Shown here piece by piece: positions 41,601 through 54,200 of a DNA stretch of 64,000 nucleotides. A program made the position numbers and the translations under genes. The stretch is taken from the NCBI RefSeq assembly GCF_965363235.1, contig NC_134849.1, forward strand, positions 18,254,863 to 18,318,862, in the 5' to 3' direction. Each line of letters opens with the position of its first letter. The stretch's first letter is position 1. The notes below the pieces were generated by a model. The model was given only the letters and a program-made list of their open reading frames with translations, searched no databases and was not told the DNA's origin. Source of the stretch: Mytilus galloprovincialis (lineage: Eukaryota > Mollusca > Bivalvia > Mytilida > Mytilidae).

Positions 41601-43348
41601 AGAGCAATTTTATATACCAAATAAAACACTTTGAACATTGAAAAACAAATTAAACTTCTTTTAAATTCTTTCTGCGCAAAAATAACACTTGAAAATTTTA
41701 TTTACTTTATATTTTGAGGTGTTTTATAAACTTTAAAATACAATATAAACAAAAAGGTCGTGGTAAGATAAACATAGAAATGAGGACGGTGTCAAAGAGA
41801 CCAGACCAAAAGGGCAGAAAACAGAACAAGGTCACCAATGGGTCTTCAACACAGCGAGAAAATACCGCACTCTGGGGTATACTCGAAATTATTACTTTTT
41901 TCAACTGTCGAAAAATTAAGCTTAATATATACAAAATAAATAATGTGCGTCTTCCTATAATAAAAGTTTTCTCGTATGCCATGATCTTTATTACTTCACT
42001 TATAAATTTTACGGACGCCATTACGAGTTGGTTGACAGTTACCGTTTCACAAATGATATCGGATATGTTCCTTACGTCGTAACTACAATCCCCTTCCCTT
42101 TCATAAATGTGACCTACCAAATAAGATTATTTACTGGATTTGTCATCACATAAGCAACACGTCGGATGCCACATGTGGAGCAGGATCTGCTTACCCTTCC
42201 GGCGCACCTGAGATCACCCCTAGTTTTTGGTGGGGTTCTTTGGTTTCTATGTTGAGTCATGTGTACTATTGTTTGTCTGCTTGTCTTTTTCATTTTTAGC
42301 CATGGCGTTGTCGGTTTATTTTCGATTTATGAGTTTGACTGTCCCTTAGGTATTTTTCGTCCCTCTTTTATAACTAAATAACAAAATAAATATATAGTGA
42401 AATCGGGAATGGTGGAAATGCGCGCTAACGTAATGCATCGTCTTCACGATACTTTACAAGACCGTGCCCTTCACAAATAAGTCATTACGTAGAAAGACTT
42501 TCATTGTGACTTTTTTCTGTATTGTGACTCGCTTAATTTTTTAAAACAGAGGCTGAGTTCGACAAAAGTCAGTGATTTTATCTGGTCTGTATTTTGGTTC
42601 TCGCCTGTATTTTGGTTCTCGCCTGCAGACCGAGAACCGGAAACCGTTATAGGACTTCTTTGATTGTTGCTGATATGATTTAAATTAAGTTCACTTACGT
42701 ATTTCAAATATTTTCCGAAATTACACGATTCCAATGTTATTTATTCAACTTATCAATAAACAGCAATTATTTGACAGACTTTCATATTGATAAATAAAAT
42801 CAACTTAAAAATTTAATGAAAAATGTGTATTCGTTTCATTTCATTTTAAAACGTATCATATATCAGAGTCTGTAATGTGACACAGTTGACTAGTTTTATG
42901 CAAAGTTATTCTGAACGATAAACACCAAACTGTATAGATGTATCCATGCTTGGTTATCAAAAGGATATACAGTAAAATTCTTAAGAATTAAAATATAATC
43001 CTCGGTTTACATTTTACAGTTTTCAGTTATTGAAATCGTCAATGAAGTTCTTTCAAAACACAGGAAAATTTCACTTGAGGACTAAACATTCTTAATCGAA
43101 CGTATAGATTATTGCAAAGAGCTAGAACGTATTACTGAACGGTAAATTGGTTAAGGTTCATCTGCCATGTAGTCGCATTTGCTTTTGATATTTTCGATTT
43201 GTGGTTATATTAATATCATCGCATTTCTTAATAGCTTTTTAATGTTAGTTTATTAGCTAATATTGTGTTTTATCTATGTTGGTACATGTAGGTGTACGAT
43301 GTTCTGATGTAATAGAAGAGAAAACAACAATTCTAAAACAGTGCTTTA

Positions 43349-43383
<35 letters not shown>

Positions 43384-43924
43384 AGAGGAATGTTTACGAA
43401 ATGTAGTTGTTTTTTTCTGCTTTGATGGTAGTTTTTGCGTATAATTGCTGTGTGTTTGGTTGTTTTTCTACATTGGCTAGAGATATAAAAGGGGGGGGGG
43501 GTGATATCTCAAAAACATATTTAATCCGGCAGCATTTTTGAGCCTGTTTTCTGCTCTTTGGTCGGGTTGTTTTCTCTTTGACACATTCCCCATTTCTATT
43601 CTCAATTTTATTTGAAAAGATTTGCATTAGAGGCAAAAGAACTAAACTTGAATAAGAAATATTTGGCGGAAGTGGAAAAAACTGAAAATATATCTTACCT
43701 GTTCCTTTATAAGCATTGAGAACATTTGATATCGAGAAACAGTTACTTATGTCGTCTTTACACTGAGAAAACAGTCCAGCAAAGTCAACATCAGGATTAT
43801 TATCCTGCTCGTTCCAGTACGGAGTAAAAATGGCAACCAATCCACATATGAGAGCTACCCATGTAACAATATATGATACCCAGGATATGGGCGTGGAATC
43901 ACAGCAACATCCTGCACATGCCAT
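38509..43924 (-). CDS. claudin/PMP22-like four-TM protein
   Basis: Three exons: 43924-43699, 40671-40522, 38669-38509; 537 nt, 178 aa plus stop. Start is ATG in AAGATGGCA. TM1 about 15-37, TM2 about 87-108, TM3 about 113-137, TM4 about 152-176. The first extracellular loop has the claudin-type pattern W37, G50-L51-F52, C55, C62 (W...GLF...C...C). The second loop is short (VKWMEYYTAATT). This fold serves paracellular or septate junctions, or membrane accessory roles; which applies is not decided. Cysteines cluster at both cytosolic ends (CAGCCC and NSCCL), suggesting palmitoylation. There is no usual C-terminal PDZ motif. It is convergent with otopetrin and divergent from the 48270 gene. Confidence 0.85.
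39191..39593. mobile_element. palindromic MITE, about 403 bp, in claudin-like intron 2
   Basis: Ends pair as CCAATAATCAAAAAA... and ...TTTTTTGATTATTAG. Arms stay complementary over about 190 bp, including 'taactctggtcatgtgatta' on the left and 'taatcacatgaccggagtta' on the right. Short centre near 39410. Confidence 0.8.
40522..40671 (-). CDS. claudin-like gene exon 2 (TM2, TM3)
   Basis: 150 bp, phase 1/1, acceptor GTGTTTCAG, donor GTAAGT. Encodes LQMSGLVALIVAIVLFSIYS and YLAYVIIGFQLFA. Confidence 0.85.
41770..41880 (+). repeat. short 'gtgtcaaagagacaac' family fragment
   Basis: 'atgaggacggtgtcaaagag', 'accaatgggtcttcaacaca'. It creates fortuitous frames of 122 and 137 codons on the two strands. 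Confidence 0.7.
42162..42372 (+). repeat. dispersed repeat matching 56510-56735
   Basis: 'atgtggagcaggatctgctt', 'gagatcacccctagtttttg', 'ttttagccatggcgttgtcg' in order. Claudin-like intron 1. Confidence 0.85.
43351..43381 (+). repeat. poly(A) run of 31
   Basis: An uninterrupted A run in claudin-like intron 1, next to a reverse 'gtgtcaaagagacaac' family fragment at 43430-43620. No retrocopy body precedes it. Confidence 0.8.
43430..43620 (-). repeat. 'gtgtcaaagagacaac' family fragment
   Basis: Reverse copy with a G run at 43492-43501 and 'tttggtcgggttgttttctc', 'tttgacacattccccatttc'. It lies immediately downstream of claudin-like exon 1. Confidence 0.7.
43699..43924 (-). CDS. claudin-like gene exon 1 (TM1, first loop)
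   Basis: 226 bp from ATG to donor GTAAGA, phase 1 out. Encodes MACAGCCCDSTPISW, TM1, and GLFSQCKDDISNCFSISNVL with the loop cysteines. Confidence 0.85.
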
Positions 43925-44619
43925 CTTATGATAGTTTGTTTGATCTCAACACTGTAAATTACTTAACTCGTAGAATTCTAGACATATCCGTCTTCAATAC
44001 TTTCCGCCACTAGAGGAGGTAAATATGAGCGAATATAACAACCAAAATTAACGGTTCTCGACACGATTTTGCGTCAATAACTTGACGATTTCGATCCTTT
44101 GACAAATCTTTTTTTTTCCTTTCTTAATATGAAGTTCACAACCGTAACTTTAAGTTAATATAAGTAATATACCTCAAGTAATTATCACTTAAATAAATAT
44201 TTTCAAAAGGAAAAATATGACAATTTAAATGCCTCGGATCTACAATGTATAAGTTTATTATTACTTCTCGTAAAATCTTAGTTCACTTTTATATATAACG
44301 TGGGGTCATAATTTAAACGGAATTCGTGATAATGATTTTAAGGTTAGAAGCTACCTGTATACTAAAATAAGAAATATAAGTAATGTTGACGTAGATAGAT
44401 CTAGTTTTGTTAGAAAATCACTAAGATATAAGGAAAACATACTTGCTCATGTCATATAGGATTGTCCCGCAATCTAATTGGTATATTTGAACACAGTAAA
44501 AAAGAAACTATAACGTATAACGTCATAATTTATAGATTATATTACAGTTAAATTTAGTATACGTGATTCACAACAAAATAACCCAAATCGGAATGAATAA
44601 GTTCAATGTGTGATATATA

Positions 44620-44800
44620 GATATACGAAGATGTGGTATGATTGCCAATGAGATAACTCTCTATTCAAGTCATAATTTGTAAAAGTAAACCATTAAAGGT
44701 CTAAGTACTCAGTCTGTCTTCAATACAGAGACTTGGCTAAACACCGAATAGCAAGCTATAAAGGGCCACAACATGGCAAGTTAAGTGTAAAACTATCAAA
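44620..44800 (+). repeat. dispersed repeat, 'gatgtggtatgattgccaat' family
   Basis: 'gaagatgtggtatgattgcc', 'aatgagataactctc', 'cgaatagcaagctataaagg'. A reverse fragment is at 45085-45225. The region between the claudin-like gene and 46200 otherwise shows no gene. Confidence 0.75.
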
Positions 44801-46199
44801 CCAGATATGCTTACTTAAAAAATGTCTCGATCAAGTTTTTTTTAGCACCGATCAACTTTTTTTACGCGATTTACAGTGAAAATTATATGAACATTGCATA
44901 AGAGGCCCCTCACTCCTTCATATCTTAATTATTAATGCATTTTCAGAAATTGTGTCCGATTGAAATTAAACAATATGGATATTTGCATTGTCACCGCTTT
45001 TACTCTCCATATCTTTTGAAATTTATGTTAAAGTTTAATCAGAAAAATTAAAAGTTTTCGGACTGTTTGTTTTCAAAATCAGTGCCAACCAATAATCTTT
45101 ACCGGCTTTGCTCATTGTTAAAGGATGTACGGTGACATATAGTTTTTAATTTCTGTCATGTAATTTGGTCTCTTGTGGGAAGAGTTTCTTATTGGCAATC
45201 ATACCACATCTTCTTTATTATAATTATTAACTCTGCAAATGTTAATGATACAAAAACTGTGTCGTTGGAAGACTGCTAATATCAAAATCAAAGTTACTAG
45301 ACGGAAATGAGATATACTAGTACCTATTTTACACACATTTGAGAAAAGTAAATCATAAGCAATCATGTGTGTTCGCTCATTTAAGACTTAAAACAACGCA
45401 GCCTTACTTGAAACTAGGTAAATTGACAATATTCCATCTATCATATATGTACATTAAGAATTTATTAGATATTGATATTTAGAAAAGAAACAATAAGAGT
45501 TTTTATCACCAGTAAGCTCTCCAGTAAGTCCATCAATATTTAATAATTCGATTATGAATGAAATATTTTTCTGATTTTCGAATGAGTTCTTCGATTGACT
45601 GTGATTGTTGAAAATAGATGTCAATAAGAAATTGCATGGAAATAAGAAATAGCAATTATTCGAAAATAAAAAAAAATGATCGATTTTGGCTAGTTGACAT
45701 TTTATTTAGTGTAAGAATACATTTCTGCCCTAAGTAGAGATTTTGCAAATCCTGTTTGTGCTAATGTAAGTATTTGTTTTCTAAATCATTCAAGTTCTAT
45801 AAATAAAGTTAACACTTATCGATATTTACTTATTTAGAAATCGATAAAAAATATAAGATGGAATAATGTTCATTGATAAAATAAAACAACTGAAATACAC
45901 CCAACAATTATACATGTCATATGTAAAGTACCTAACAAGATTTTATTTTGTTAGATAGGCGAATCCGGCCTTGAAATAATCAAATTGACTTTTTATGTAC
46001 AATAACAGGCATATCGTTCATATTTCGACTTCACTAACTCACGGATTTGGTATGTTTTAAATATGAATTATAACAGCAATGAAAAATGCTAATTTCATTT
46101 GAATACGCACAAGCTTTACACATTGCGTAGACATGTGTATACTAATATATTAATATATTACCATGTTTCTTTTCAAAGTAATAACTTTTTCAAGGAATG

Positions 46200-46370
46200 A
46201 AAATGTGTTATATTTCCTATTTTGCAAATTCGGAATTTCAAAATATATCTATAACATCTAAGTTATATTTCCTATTTTGCAAATTCGGAATTTCAAAATA
46301 TATCTATAACATCTAGATGTTAAAGATATATTTTGAAATTCCGAATTTGCAAAATAGGAAATATAACAAA
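46200..46370. repeat. tandem duplicate followed by its inverted copy
   Basis: 'tatttcctattttgcaaatt' plus 'cggaatttcaaaatatatct' occurs twice in tandem (about 46209 and 46265; unit about 56 bp) and once inverted at 46320-46370. The last two form a hairpin around 'catctagatg'. Confidence 0.85.
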
Positions 46371-47604
46371 TGCATGATCTTGAAGGTTCAGACAACTTCT
46401 CAAATTTCTGAAGAATGCTTGATTTCATTTGCGAATAAAACTCAGCTCTGTGTTATGAAAACTTGGTGGAAAAAACTTCTAAAAACTGCAATATTGATGA
46501 ATTCACAATATTATTTAACAACAATTAAGAGTAATTTTATAATTTCTTAATACATTTTTAACTTCATTTGTTTTGGTCTTTGACAAATAAACATTAGTAT
46601 TGTTACATAATACCATCTATATTCTGACATAATATACTCGGAACTAATTTATTAAGGTTATAAGGTAAAGTTGAAACGATAATTATCTCATCCTATTATT
46701 CAATAACAATGAGCAGTCCATCAAAACAAGATGTTAGGGGTTAATTGTGTAGTTAATTCACATTTATGAAGGCCGTATAGTCGCCCAAAATTGCTTACAT
46801 CCACTTCATTTGAACTTTTATGGATATTTGTCTCATCAGTATTCACTCTGTACAAAATCTCCATTTTTTATAGGGAGAAAATAACGGGATTTTAGACAAT
46901 TTCTTGTAACATATGTCTCATATGTCTTTTAAGGCAGGAATCTAATAATATATTTTTATGCTGATTTTATCTGGTGTATAGCGTTAGATTGTGACACTGT
47001 AATAAACTAATTACTTACTATTATTACTTGTAACTACTTGCACATAATTAAATTCCAAAATTTCTGCCAGTAAGCCAAAAGCCGATATAATGTTTGTATT
47101 TGCTTAGTTTTCGATTTTTTATCATCGTATTTATTTTTTCAGCATTTAGAATGTTTTGGCTTCTAACGTCAAATTTTTTCTTTACTTTATACAGAACTTT
47201 TTTCTTATTAAAGCCTCAATTTATAAACCCTTGATACACGGTTAAATAGCAAAAAAAAAAGACTACCTTAAAACACCATTTTGATTTAAAAAAAAACCGT
47301 GGTATTGTCAAAAAGTGCGTTTAATCATTCAATCTGATCAAAAGTGGACGTTGGTAAGAGAAAAAAACACATCAAATTCCATCACACAATCCTATCAAAA
47401 TTTAATGTTTTATTGAGCACGTTTTTTATTGAAGATAAACGTTGATGCAATGTTATTATCAGACTATTTATCAATTCATCTAAATGCTTTGAAAACCAAG
47501 GAGCATCAGGTGCAACAATACCCCCTTCTGTTCCCCCACCTCCCACAAATCAGAAATATAAAAATGTTACATAATAGAAAAACAACAATATAGGGTACCC
47601 ATTT

Positions 47605-47916
47605 ATGACACAAATCAGTACATGTATGGAAAATAACTCACAAAGGGCAAAGAAAAAGTGCTCGTGTTGCTTTTCTTCATCTCAAAGTCAAAGTGATGCC
47701 TTCAACATGGAAAAGAACATAAGAACAATTCGTGCCATTCGTATGTCTTTTTTTTCAAATTTTGTTATTTTCATATCACTGATTTTTAATATGCTTATTC
47801 ATCTATTTTTCCTTGAAATTAAGCAAAACGTGTTCCTCTCCGAAAGAAATGTTCCATGGCGAATGTTTACATTCATTTCTGATCCGCCGATAGTACCAAT
47901 TCTTGTTTTAAATTGA
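47605..47916 (+). CDS. doubtful small ORF, 103 codons
   Basis: ATG-initiated and unspliced. It has a Lys/Cys/Ser-rich start (AKKKCSCCFSSSQSQS) and one hydrophobic span (NFVIFISLIFNMLIHLFFL). It lies 350 bp upstream of the 48270 gene on the same strand. No known family, and AT-rich DNA makes such frames by chance. Confidence 0.15.
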   Translation: MTQISTCMENNSQRAKKKCSCCFSSSQSQSDAFNMEKNIRTIRAIRMSFFSNFVIFISLIFNMLIHLFFLEIKQNVFLSERNVPWRMFTFISDPPIVPILVLN

Positions 47917-48269
47917 GATACGGTTGAACTTCTTTATTTGTCAACAATTGAAAGATCCGGCATATATACAAATACCTGACGGCTTTTCTACATGAACATG
48001 CTCCTTTGTCCGAAAATAATATATACAACCAAGCGATTACCATATAAAAGATTTAAATAGCAGAAATTTTAATTTTAAACGAAAACCACACGGAATTCAA
48101 ATCTACTAGACCGTAAACTTCTTTTTATTATCATTTAAACACTTAAAGTTTTGTGTAAACATTCTAACATTTTAATGTGTATTGCATGAATATTTATACA
48201 ATAGAATAACACAAACTGTAAACGAATACTCAGAGTCAGCTACATGTACGTGTAGGCTTTTCTTAAAAG

Positions 48270-48287
48270 ATGCCGAAATCGTCAAAG
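48270..48287 (+). CDS. exon 1 of the 362-aa membrane protein gene (proposed)
   Basis: ATG CCG AAA TCG TCA AAG then GTAAGT, phase 0, which fits the phase 0 acceptor at 57504. It is chosen because the main exon has no ATG near its start. Short, so chance is possible. Confidence 0.45.
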
Positions 48288-51200
48288 GTAAGTGATCTAT
48301 CAAATATTTGTATATGTCGAAATAATGTGTGTATATATATACACTACACATTCGTTCATTATTATCTTCATAACATGTTACTGTAATGTTTATTTATGTG
48401 GGCTCGAAGATTTCAAGACGGATTTAAAGTTTCCGCGCGCGTAGTATGACATCGCCTTTGCCTGTTAGCGTATGAGCTAGCATGTTAATGTCCGCGTACA
48501 AATCTAGAAAAGTAGCGATTACAACAATTAGCACCAATGTTGTTTTCGCCATGCGCCGTGTAATATTTTCCACTGCTCAAAAACAAAACGTTTATCAATT
48601 GCTGAAGGACTTCAATATCAATCGGTAGCATCAATCAACTTCTAAAAATGAAAGAATAGAAACATAGAGAAGTAAGAGCGTGTTTGATTTGTATTTTAAG
48701 GTACTGGTCATTTTCTATTTAAAAATGAATATCTTTATATGATTTTTATGGAGAACAGAACTTTCTAGTTTTCGTTAAGTTTGTATTAAAAAAAAGTTAT
48801 AAACTATGTAGTTATAAAGGTACAAAAGCATCAGTATGTATAAAATTTGAAAATACCTCTGCAAAAAGAAAACATACCCCCCCCCCAAAAAAAAAAAACA
48901 CAGCCCATACATCAAGCCAAAACACAGCAAAGAAACCAACCACCAAAAATGATAAAACACACGAACATTACTGTAACAATAAATACACACAATCAATACT
49001 ACGGAATTATAAAGAGTTGCGTTTCTTTGAGCACAAAGATAAAAGTTGTGTCATAATATAGAACGATTCATTTGCAAATTGTTATGCGTACTTCTTAGAA
49101 TTATTTGCAGTGTATTCTCTCCTTTATTTTCATTTTTACTGTATAATAATTACCAACAATTATTGCCGTTTTGACGAAAATCCCCGCGTTAATAAATTTT
49201 ACGGGATTTACCATACAGGCCTCATCCAGTGGCGGATTCCAAACACAGGCACTTGTCTCAGAAAAAAAATACTATATACCTTAATGTAACATATTACATA
49301 TTAAGGTATATAGGAATTTTTTTCTGAGACAAGTGCCTGTGATTCCAAAGGAAGGGGGTCCGAGGATTGGAACCCCCTTTTTTGGATGATCAATACATTT
49401 GAATGGGGACATATGGGTGACCCTCCTTATCCTGAGTTAATTGTGAACCCTTTTCAAAATGGCTGGATCCGCTCCTGTTCATCTGTACGATTTGCTACTA
49501 CAACATCATTGAACATATTACTAGTATAAACATCCTCCTTTTCAAAATTTTATTTGGTTTAAAGGTAGAAAATATGTTCAAAGCATTGTGTTTGAAATAC
49601 TCTGTATATATCAACAGCTTATTGATATCTTATATAAAAAATGATGTGGTACATGTATGATTGTCAACGAGACAACTCTCCATAAGAGACTAAAATGACA
49701 CTGACATTAACAACTATATGTCCTCTATGTCACCGTACGTTATTTGTTTTATGTTGAAAGTTGAAAGTTTACATTTGCTAATTAAATTTTTGATTTACTT
49801 CCGACTGGCACTAAATCATTTGCAAAAGTGGGGCGTCCGTTAAATTGTGAAGTATGTACAGATGTTGGATAAACAATAAGTTTTTGGCAGAAAATCATAA
49901 AAACAAATTTGAAAATTTTTAACTTTAGTTAGAATCTAGAGTTATCTATCAATAAAAAAGAGAATGTAACATATTGGTTTCTTATAAACAAGAAGATAGG
50001 GTATGAGTGACAATGAGACAACCCTCCATCCAAGAGGCAATGCATAAAGAGTTCCTGGGCTCACACCAAAAAGCAAGCTATAGAGGACACCAAAATGACA
50101 TGTAAAACAAGAAAAACAAGAAAACCAACGGTCTAATCTATAATATATTCTAGTTTGAATTACTGAATGCATATATTATATAGGCAAGTGTATCAACATT
50201 TATTCTACGAAAAAAAACCCAAGCAAACAAAACAGTAGTCTCGTTTAATTGAAAATTGGCTTATACTCTTATAACTAGAATGGCAAGACCAGTGTTAAAG
50301 TCATTATCTATAGTCATACAGCTTTGTGGGAAAGCTAATATGAAGTGTAATAATTCATATTCTATGAAATAGAAAAACAAATAGATGAAAGTTGAGTTAA
50401 TATACTCTTTTAACTATAATGGTAAGACGTCTTGACGTCATTCCAGTGTCCTATATTTAAACAGCTTTTTGTGAAAGCTAATATTGGGTGTTATAATTCG
50501 AATTAAGGAACTCCTATTGATATACCCAACAGCTAGAAATATAAATAACTATGGTTTATGACTTCATCAAATAATAAATGATGATAAATAAATCATATAT
50601 ACTCTTGTATCTTCATTATTTATTTGTAATACCAATAGAAGTTACTTGTAACACTACACTTATCATACATAGTTGTGCAAGAACTTAGCTTTGATTATAC
50701 AGGATAATTCTTTATGGAATTTTAGATTGATTCATTTTTTTCGGATTATGGATACTTATTCTGTTTATACTAATGTTGACAGTATATTTGATAGACATTT
50801 TTAATTGTGGAAAGTTCAATCTACTTAGTCAGACCTGACTAACTATCTTACAGTAAGAACACATTTTTAAAGTACCATTGTTTAGTTCATTTTACGTAGC
50901 CTACTCAATTGGTATTTTACATTTGGGACTGCTTTGATAAGTCAAGATTTCAAAGTTCCAGAATTCCCAATTCTCGTAGATAATACATAATGAGATACAA
51001 TTCCTTCATAATTCTTGTAGCAGTTAACCAGATTAATACTCTGGGCCATACAAATGGACAGGAGATCAGTTTAACTAGCAACGGACACTTTAACTTATAA
51101 ATTTTTGAATATGTTATTACTATATGGAAGAAACATAAAATTAATATTTCATGAATGTGTATTACTGAAGAAACTTGTGGAAAATACTAAACCAACACTA

Positions 51201-54200
51201 ACATTCGAATAAGAACATTGAACTATAATGGTTTAACATTTAAAAAAAATGTTATTTGGATGGAGAGTTGTCTTATTGGCACTGACACCACATCTTCCTA
51301 TATCTATATATTGTATTTTTTCGAAGTAGTAAAACAGACACAAATAGTGCATACACATGCAGTACTTGCAATAAAATTATAGAAAGAAATAGTTGCAACT
51401 GTATTGATTGTGTTTAATAATGTCTTTATGTTGCAAAAGTCATCCCTGGATGAAATGAAGGAATTTATGTTTAAATTAATTCGTCATCGGTTGTAAAAAT
51501 TCTCACTATTCAAAATGTCTTCATGCGGGAAAAGTTATCACTACAAGAATGGTCTGCTTCAGTTACACAAAGAAATCGGAGATGCATATTTAATATAGTG
51601 GAAATAGTGAAATGTTTGTTTATACAACTGAAATGAATCATGGAGAATGTGTAAGTGTTAGTACTTTATGGGGTTTAAGGAATTAAAGTAAATGGTAGCT
51701 CCTCTTTTAATATCAACGAACACCGAAACAGAGGTAGTCTGCTGACTTTGACAAAGAAACGTCACATGTACTCAACTTCCGAAGCAAGGTTGTCGGCTCT
51801 CCGAACTTTCCCGACCTTCACCGAGCTTTGGTCATTGCTTTTAAGTTGTGTAATCACTATTTCTGTGTAATTTAGTTCTTACGCGGTATATAGTTTATCA
51901 AAATGTTCTACGCTTCTAAGTAACATTCTTGTCACATAAATGCCTAAAAAGAGTATTAAAACTGCATATTAAGTTTTATACATTAATCATTTATTTAAAT
52001 TTCTCATTTCGTCAAGGTCTAAAGCTGAAATACTAAATAAGTCGAAAACAAAATGGCTCAAGAAAAATAAATTAACCACAAACAAGAATATGTGTTCTAA
52101 GGGAAACAGTACCACGTTTCTATGATAAGATACAACAGATTATTGGTAAAAACTTTAATATTTCAAAGAGTTAGCATCAGAATGAGAACTACTATAAGCA
52201 ATTAAAAAAGCCACCATTTTAATACTTCACGCCATGATTGACGGTTTGACAAGCGTACAAACTTTTGGGCCAACGGAAGTACGCACAGACAAGAAAACAG
52301 CATGCCCCTTGCTGTGTGAAGTGTTCATAAAAATAATATATAGAACAAATTACCGTACGCCCTGTTAAGTTAAATTTGAGAGACCTTATCAAATTTTAAG
52401 AAAAAGCTGGGTTTTAAACATATTTATATAAGGGACATGGAATCAGAATGACTGAAAAAGAATTTTTGTTCCTAGTATCATGAAAACAAGAATCGAAACA
52501 AGAACCACACACATTCAAGCTAAGACAACATTACATGTGCATATTTGAATTATGTAGTCATAAGTTAAACAAAACTTTAACTTATTTTGCTGCATTAGTT
52601 AAAAAATGTGTGATCGCCCTTACTTTGCTACTGGACGTTAAGCGTCATGAATTCTAATTAACGAATGTTTCGGTGTTTCTTACAAAAATATTAAATTCAG
52701 ATATGCAAAACAGAGGCATCTGACAACACTGTAAATTTCAAAAGATTTATATTGATCAAAACGGTGCCATGTTTAAGTAGAGTGATTCTCCGTCGAGATC
52801 AACTACCATCCAGTAGTCAGCACTTCTGTGTTGACTTGAGTTATCATTGATATGTTCATAATTATAAATTAACTGTTAACAAAACTTTGGATTTTTTTTT
52901 TTAAATTAAGGCTTTTCTATCTCAGAAATAGATCACCTTAGATGTATTTGGCAATACTTTTAGGAATTTTTGGTTCTATATGCTTTTCAACTTCGTACTT
53001 TATTTGGCCTTTCAAACATTTTTTGATTCAAGCGTCACCGATGAGTATTTTGTAGACGAAACGCGAGTCTGGTGTAAATATAAAATTGTAAAATTGGTAT
53101 CTATGATGATTTTATTTGCCATAAACTACAATACTGCGTCGAATTATATATTTATGCTGATTTAACATGTACATATTCTATATATCCGTTGTCATTAGAG
53201 ATCTGTCACAGAAAGACTATCATCGATTTTTACCACGTAACGAGAAAGAGAAAAAATGACAGGATATGTATGAGAGGCTTTCAGCTATGTATATAAAAAG
53301 AAAAATGACATATCTCGTTACGCTTTGTCTATGTCAAAGCATTGTTTCGACTTAATACAAATAAATATGAATAATTCACCGCAGTTGAAAGGAAACCAAA
53401 TGTTTATAAAAAAAAAAACACGCGATAATGCGATGTGAAGATTGGTTTATTATACATTTCTCTTTCATTTAACAATCGTCTTTTTTCACAATCTGCATGA
53501 ATCTATTTAAGGAATGACTGTAATATTGTTTCTGTCAATGAAGAAATAACATAAAAAATTTGGTGCACACTGAATAACGCGCGTAGTGGGTTATTTAACA
53601 GTGTGAACCACATTTTTTATGTTATTTCGAATAGACAGAAAATTTTAAACCGTAGAAAACCATGAAAAAACGTTGATGACGTTACGGTCACATGACTAAA
53701 TTATGTCTATGGGCTCATAACAAAATAACGTCAGCCAATCAGAAGACGCGTTACATCCAAAATTAAATTATAAAAAAAATGTACATACACTTTGCTAAAG
53801 TACATGCCAATATCTTATGTACATGTATCATTCAAAAATTTTAAATAAGAGTTAGATCTATTTAATGCCAAATGGTATGTAGTTTCCCCATATGACACGA
53901 AATGTCAATGGTACAACATATTGTGTCGTTTGGTAGAAATGTTGAACTTGTATATCAAATTCCAAAGCATTGTGTCGACTTAATACTAGTTTCAATTATT
54001 TAACTTAGTTTAACGGAAACAAAATGTTAAATCACAAAACCGGCGATACTGCGTTATAAAGATTGGCAAATAATAAGCCTCTCTTTCATTTTATCACGTG
54101 TCTTTCATCTGAATCTATCTAAATTTTACATACATATTTTGTTACGTTGATGTACATGATGTAAATTTATTTTGTTATTCCGTTTACCTTATTTAGTACG

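Larger units (their letters stand above)
43925..48269. other. shared intergenic region between divergent genes
   Basis: Lies between the claudin-like gene and the 48270 gene. It holds repeat fragments (44620-44800, 45085-45225, 46200-46370) and one doubtful ORF (47605). No clear core promoter motif was found for either gene. Confidence 0.5.

Noticed and set aside
41707..42120. 137- and 122-codon frames on opposite strands
   Set aside because: Both overlap a 'gtgtcaaagagacaac' family fragment and show no family resemblance or splice structure.
43351..43381. Poly(A) tail of a retrogene
   Set aside because: No coding or retroelement body ends at the A run; it looks like a simple-sequence expansion.
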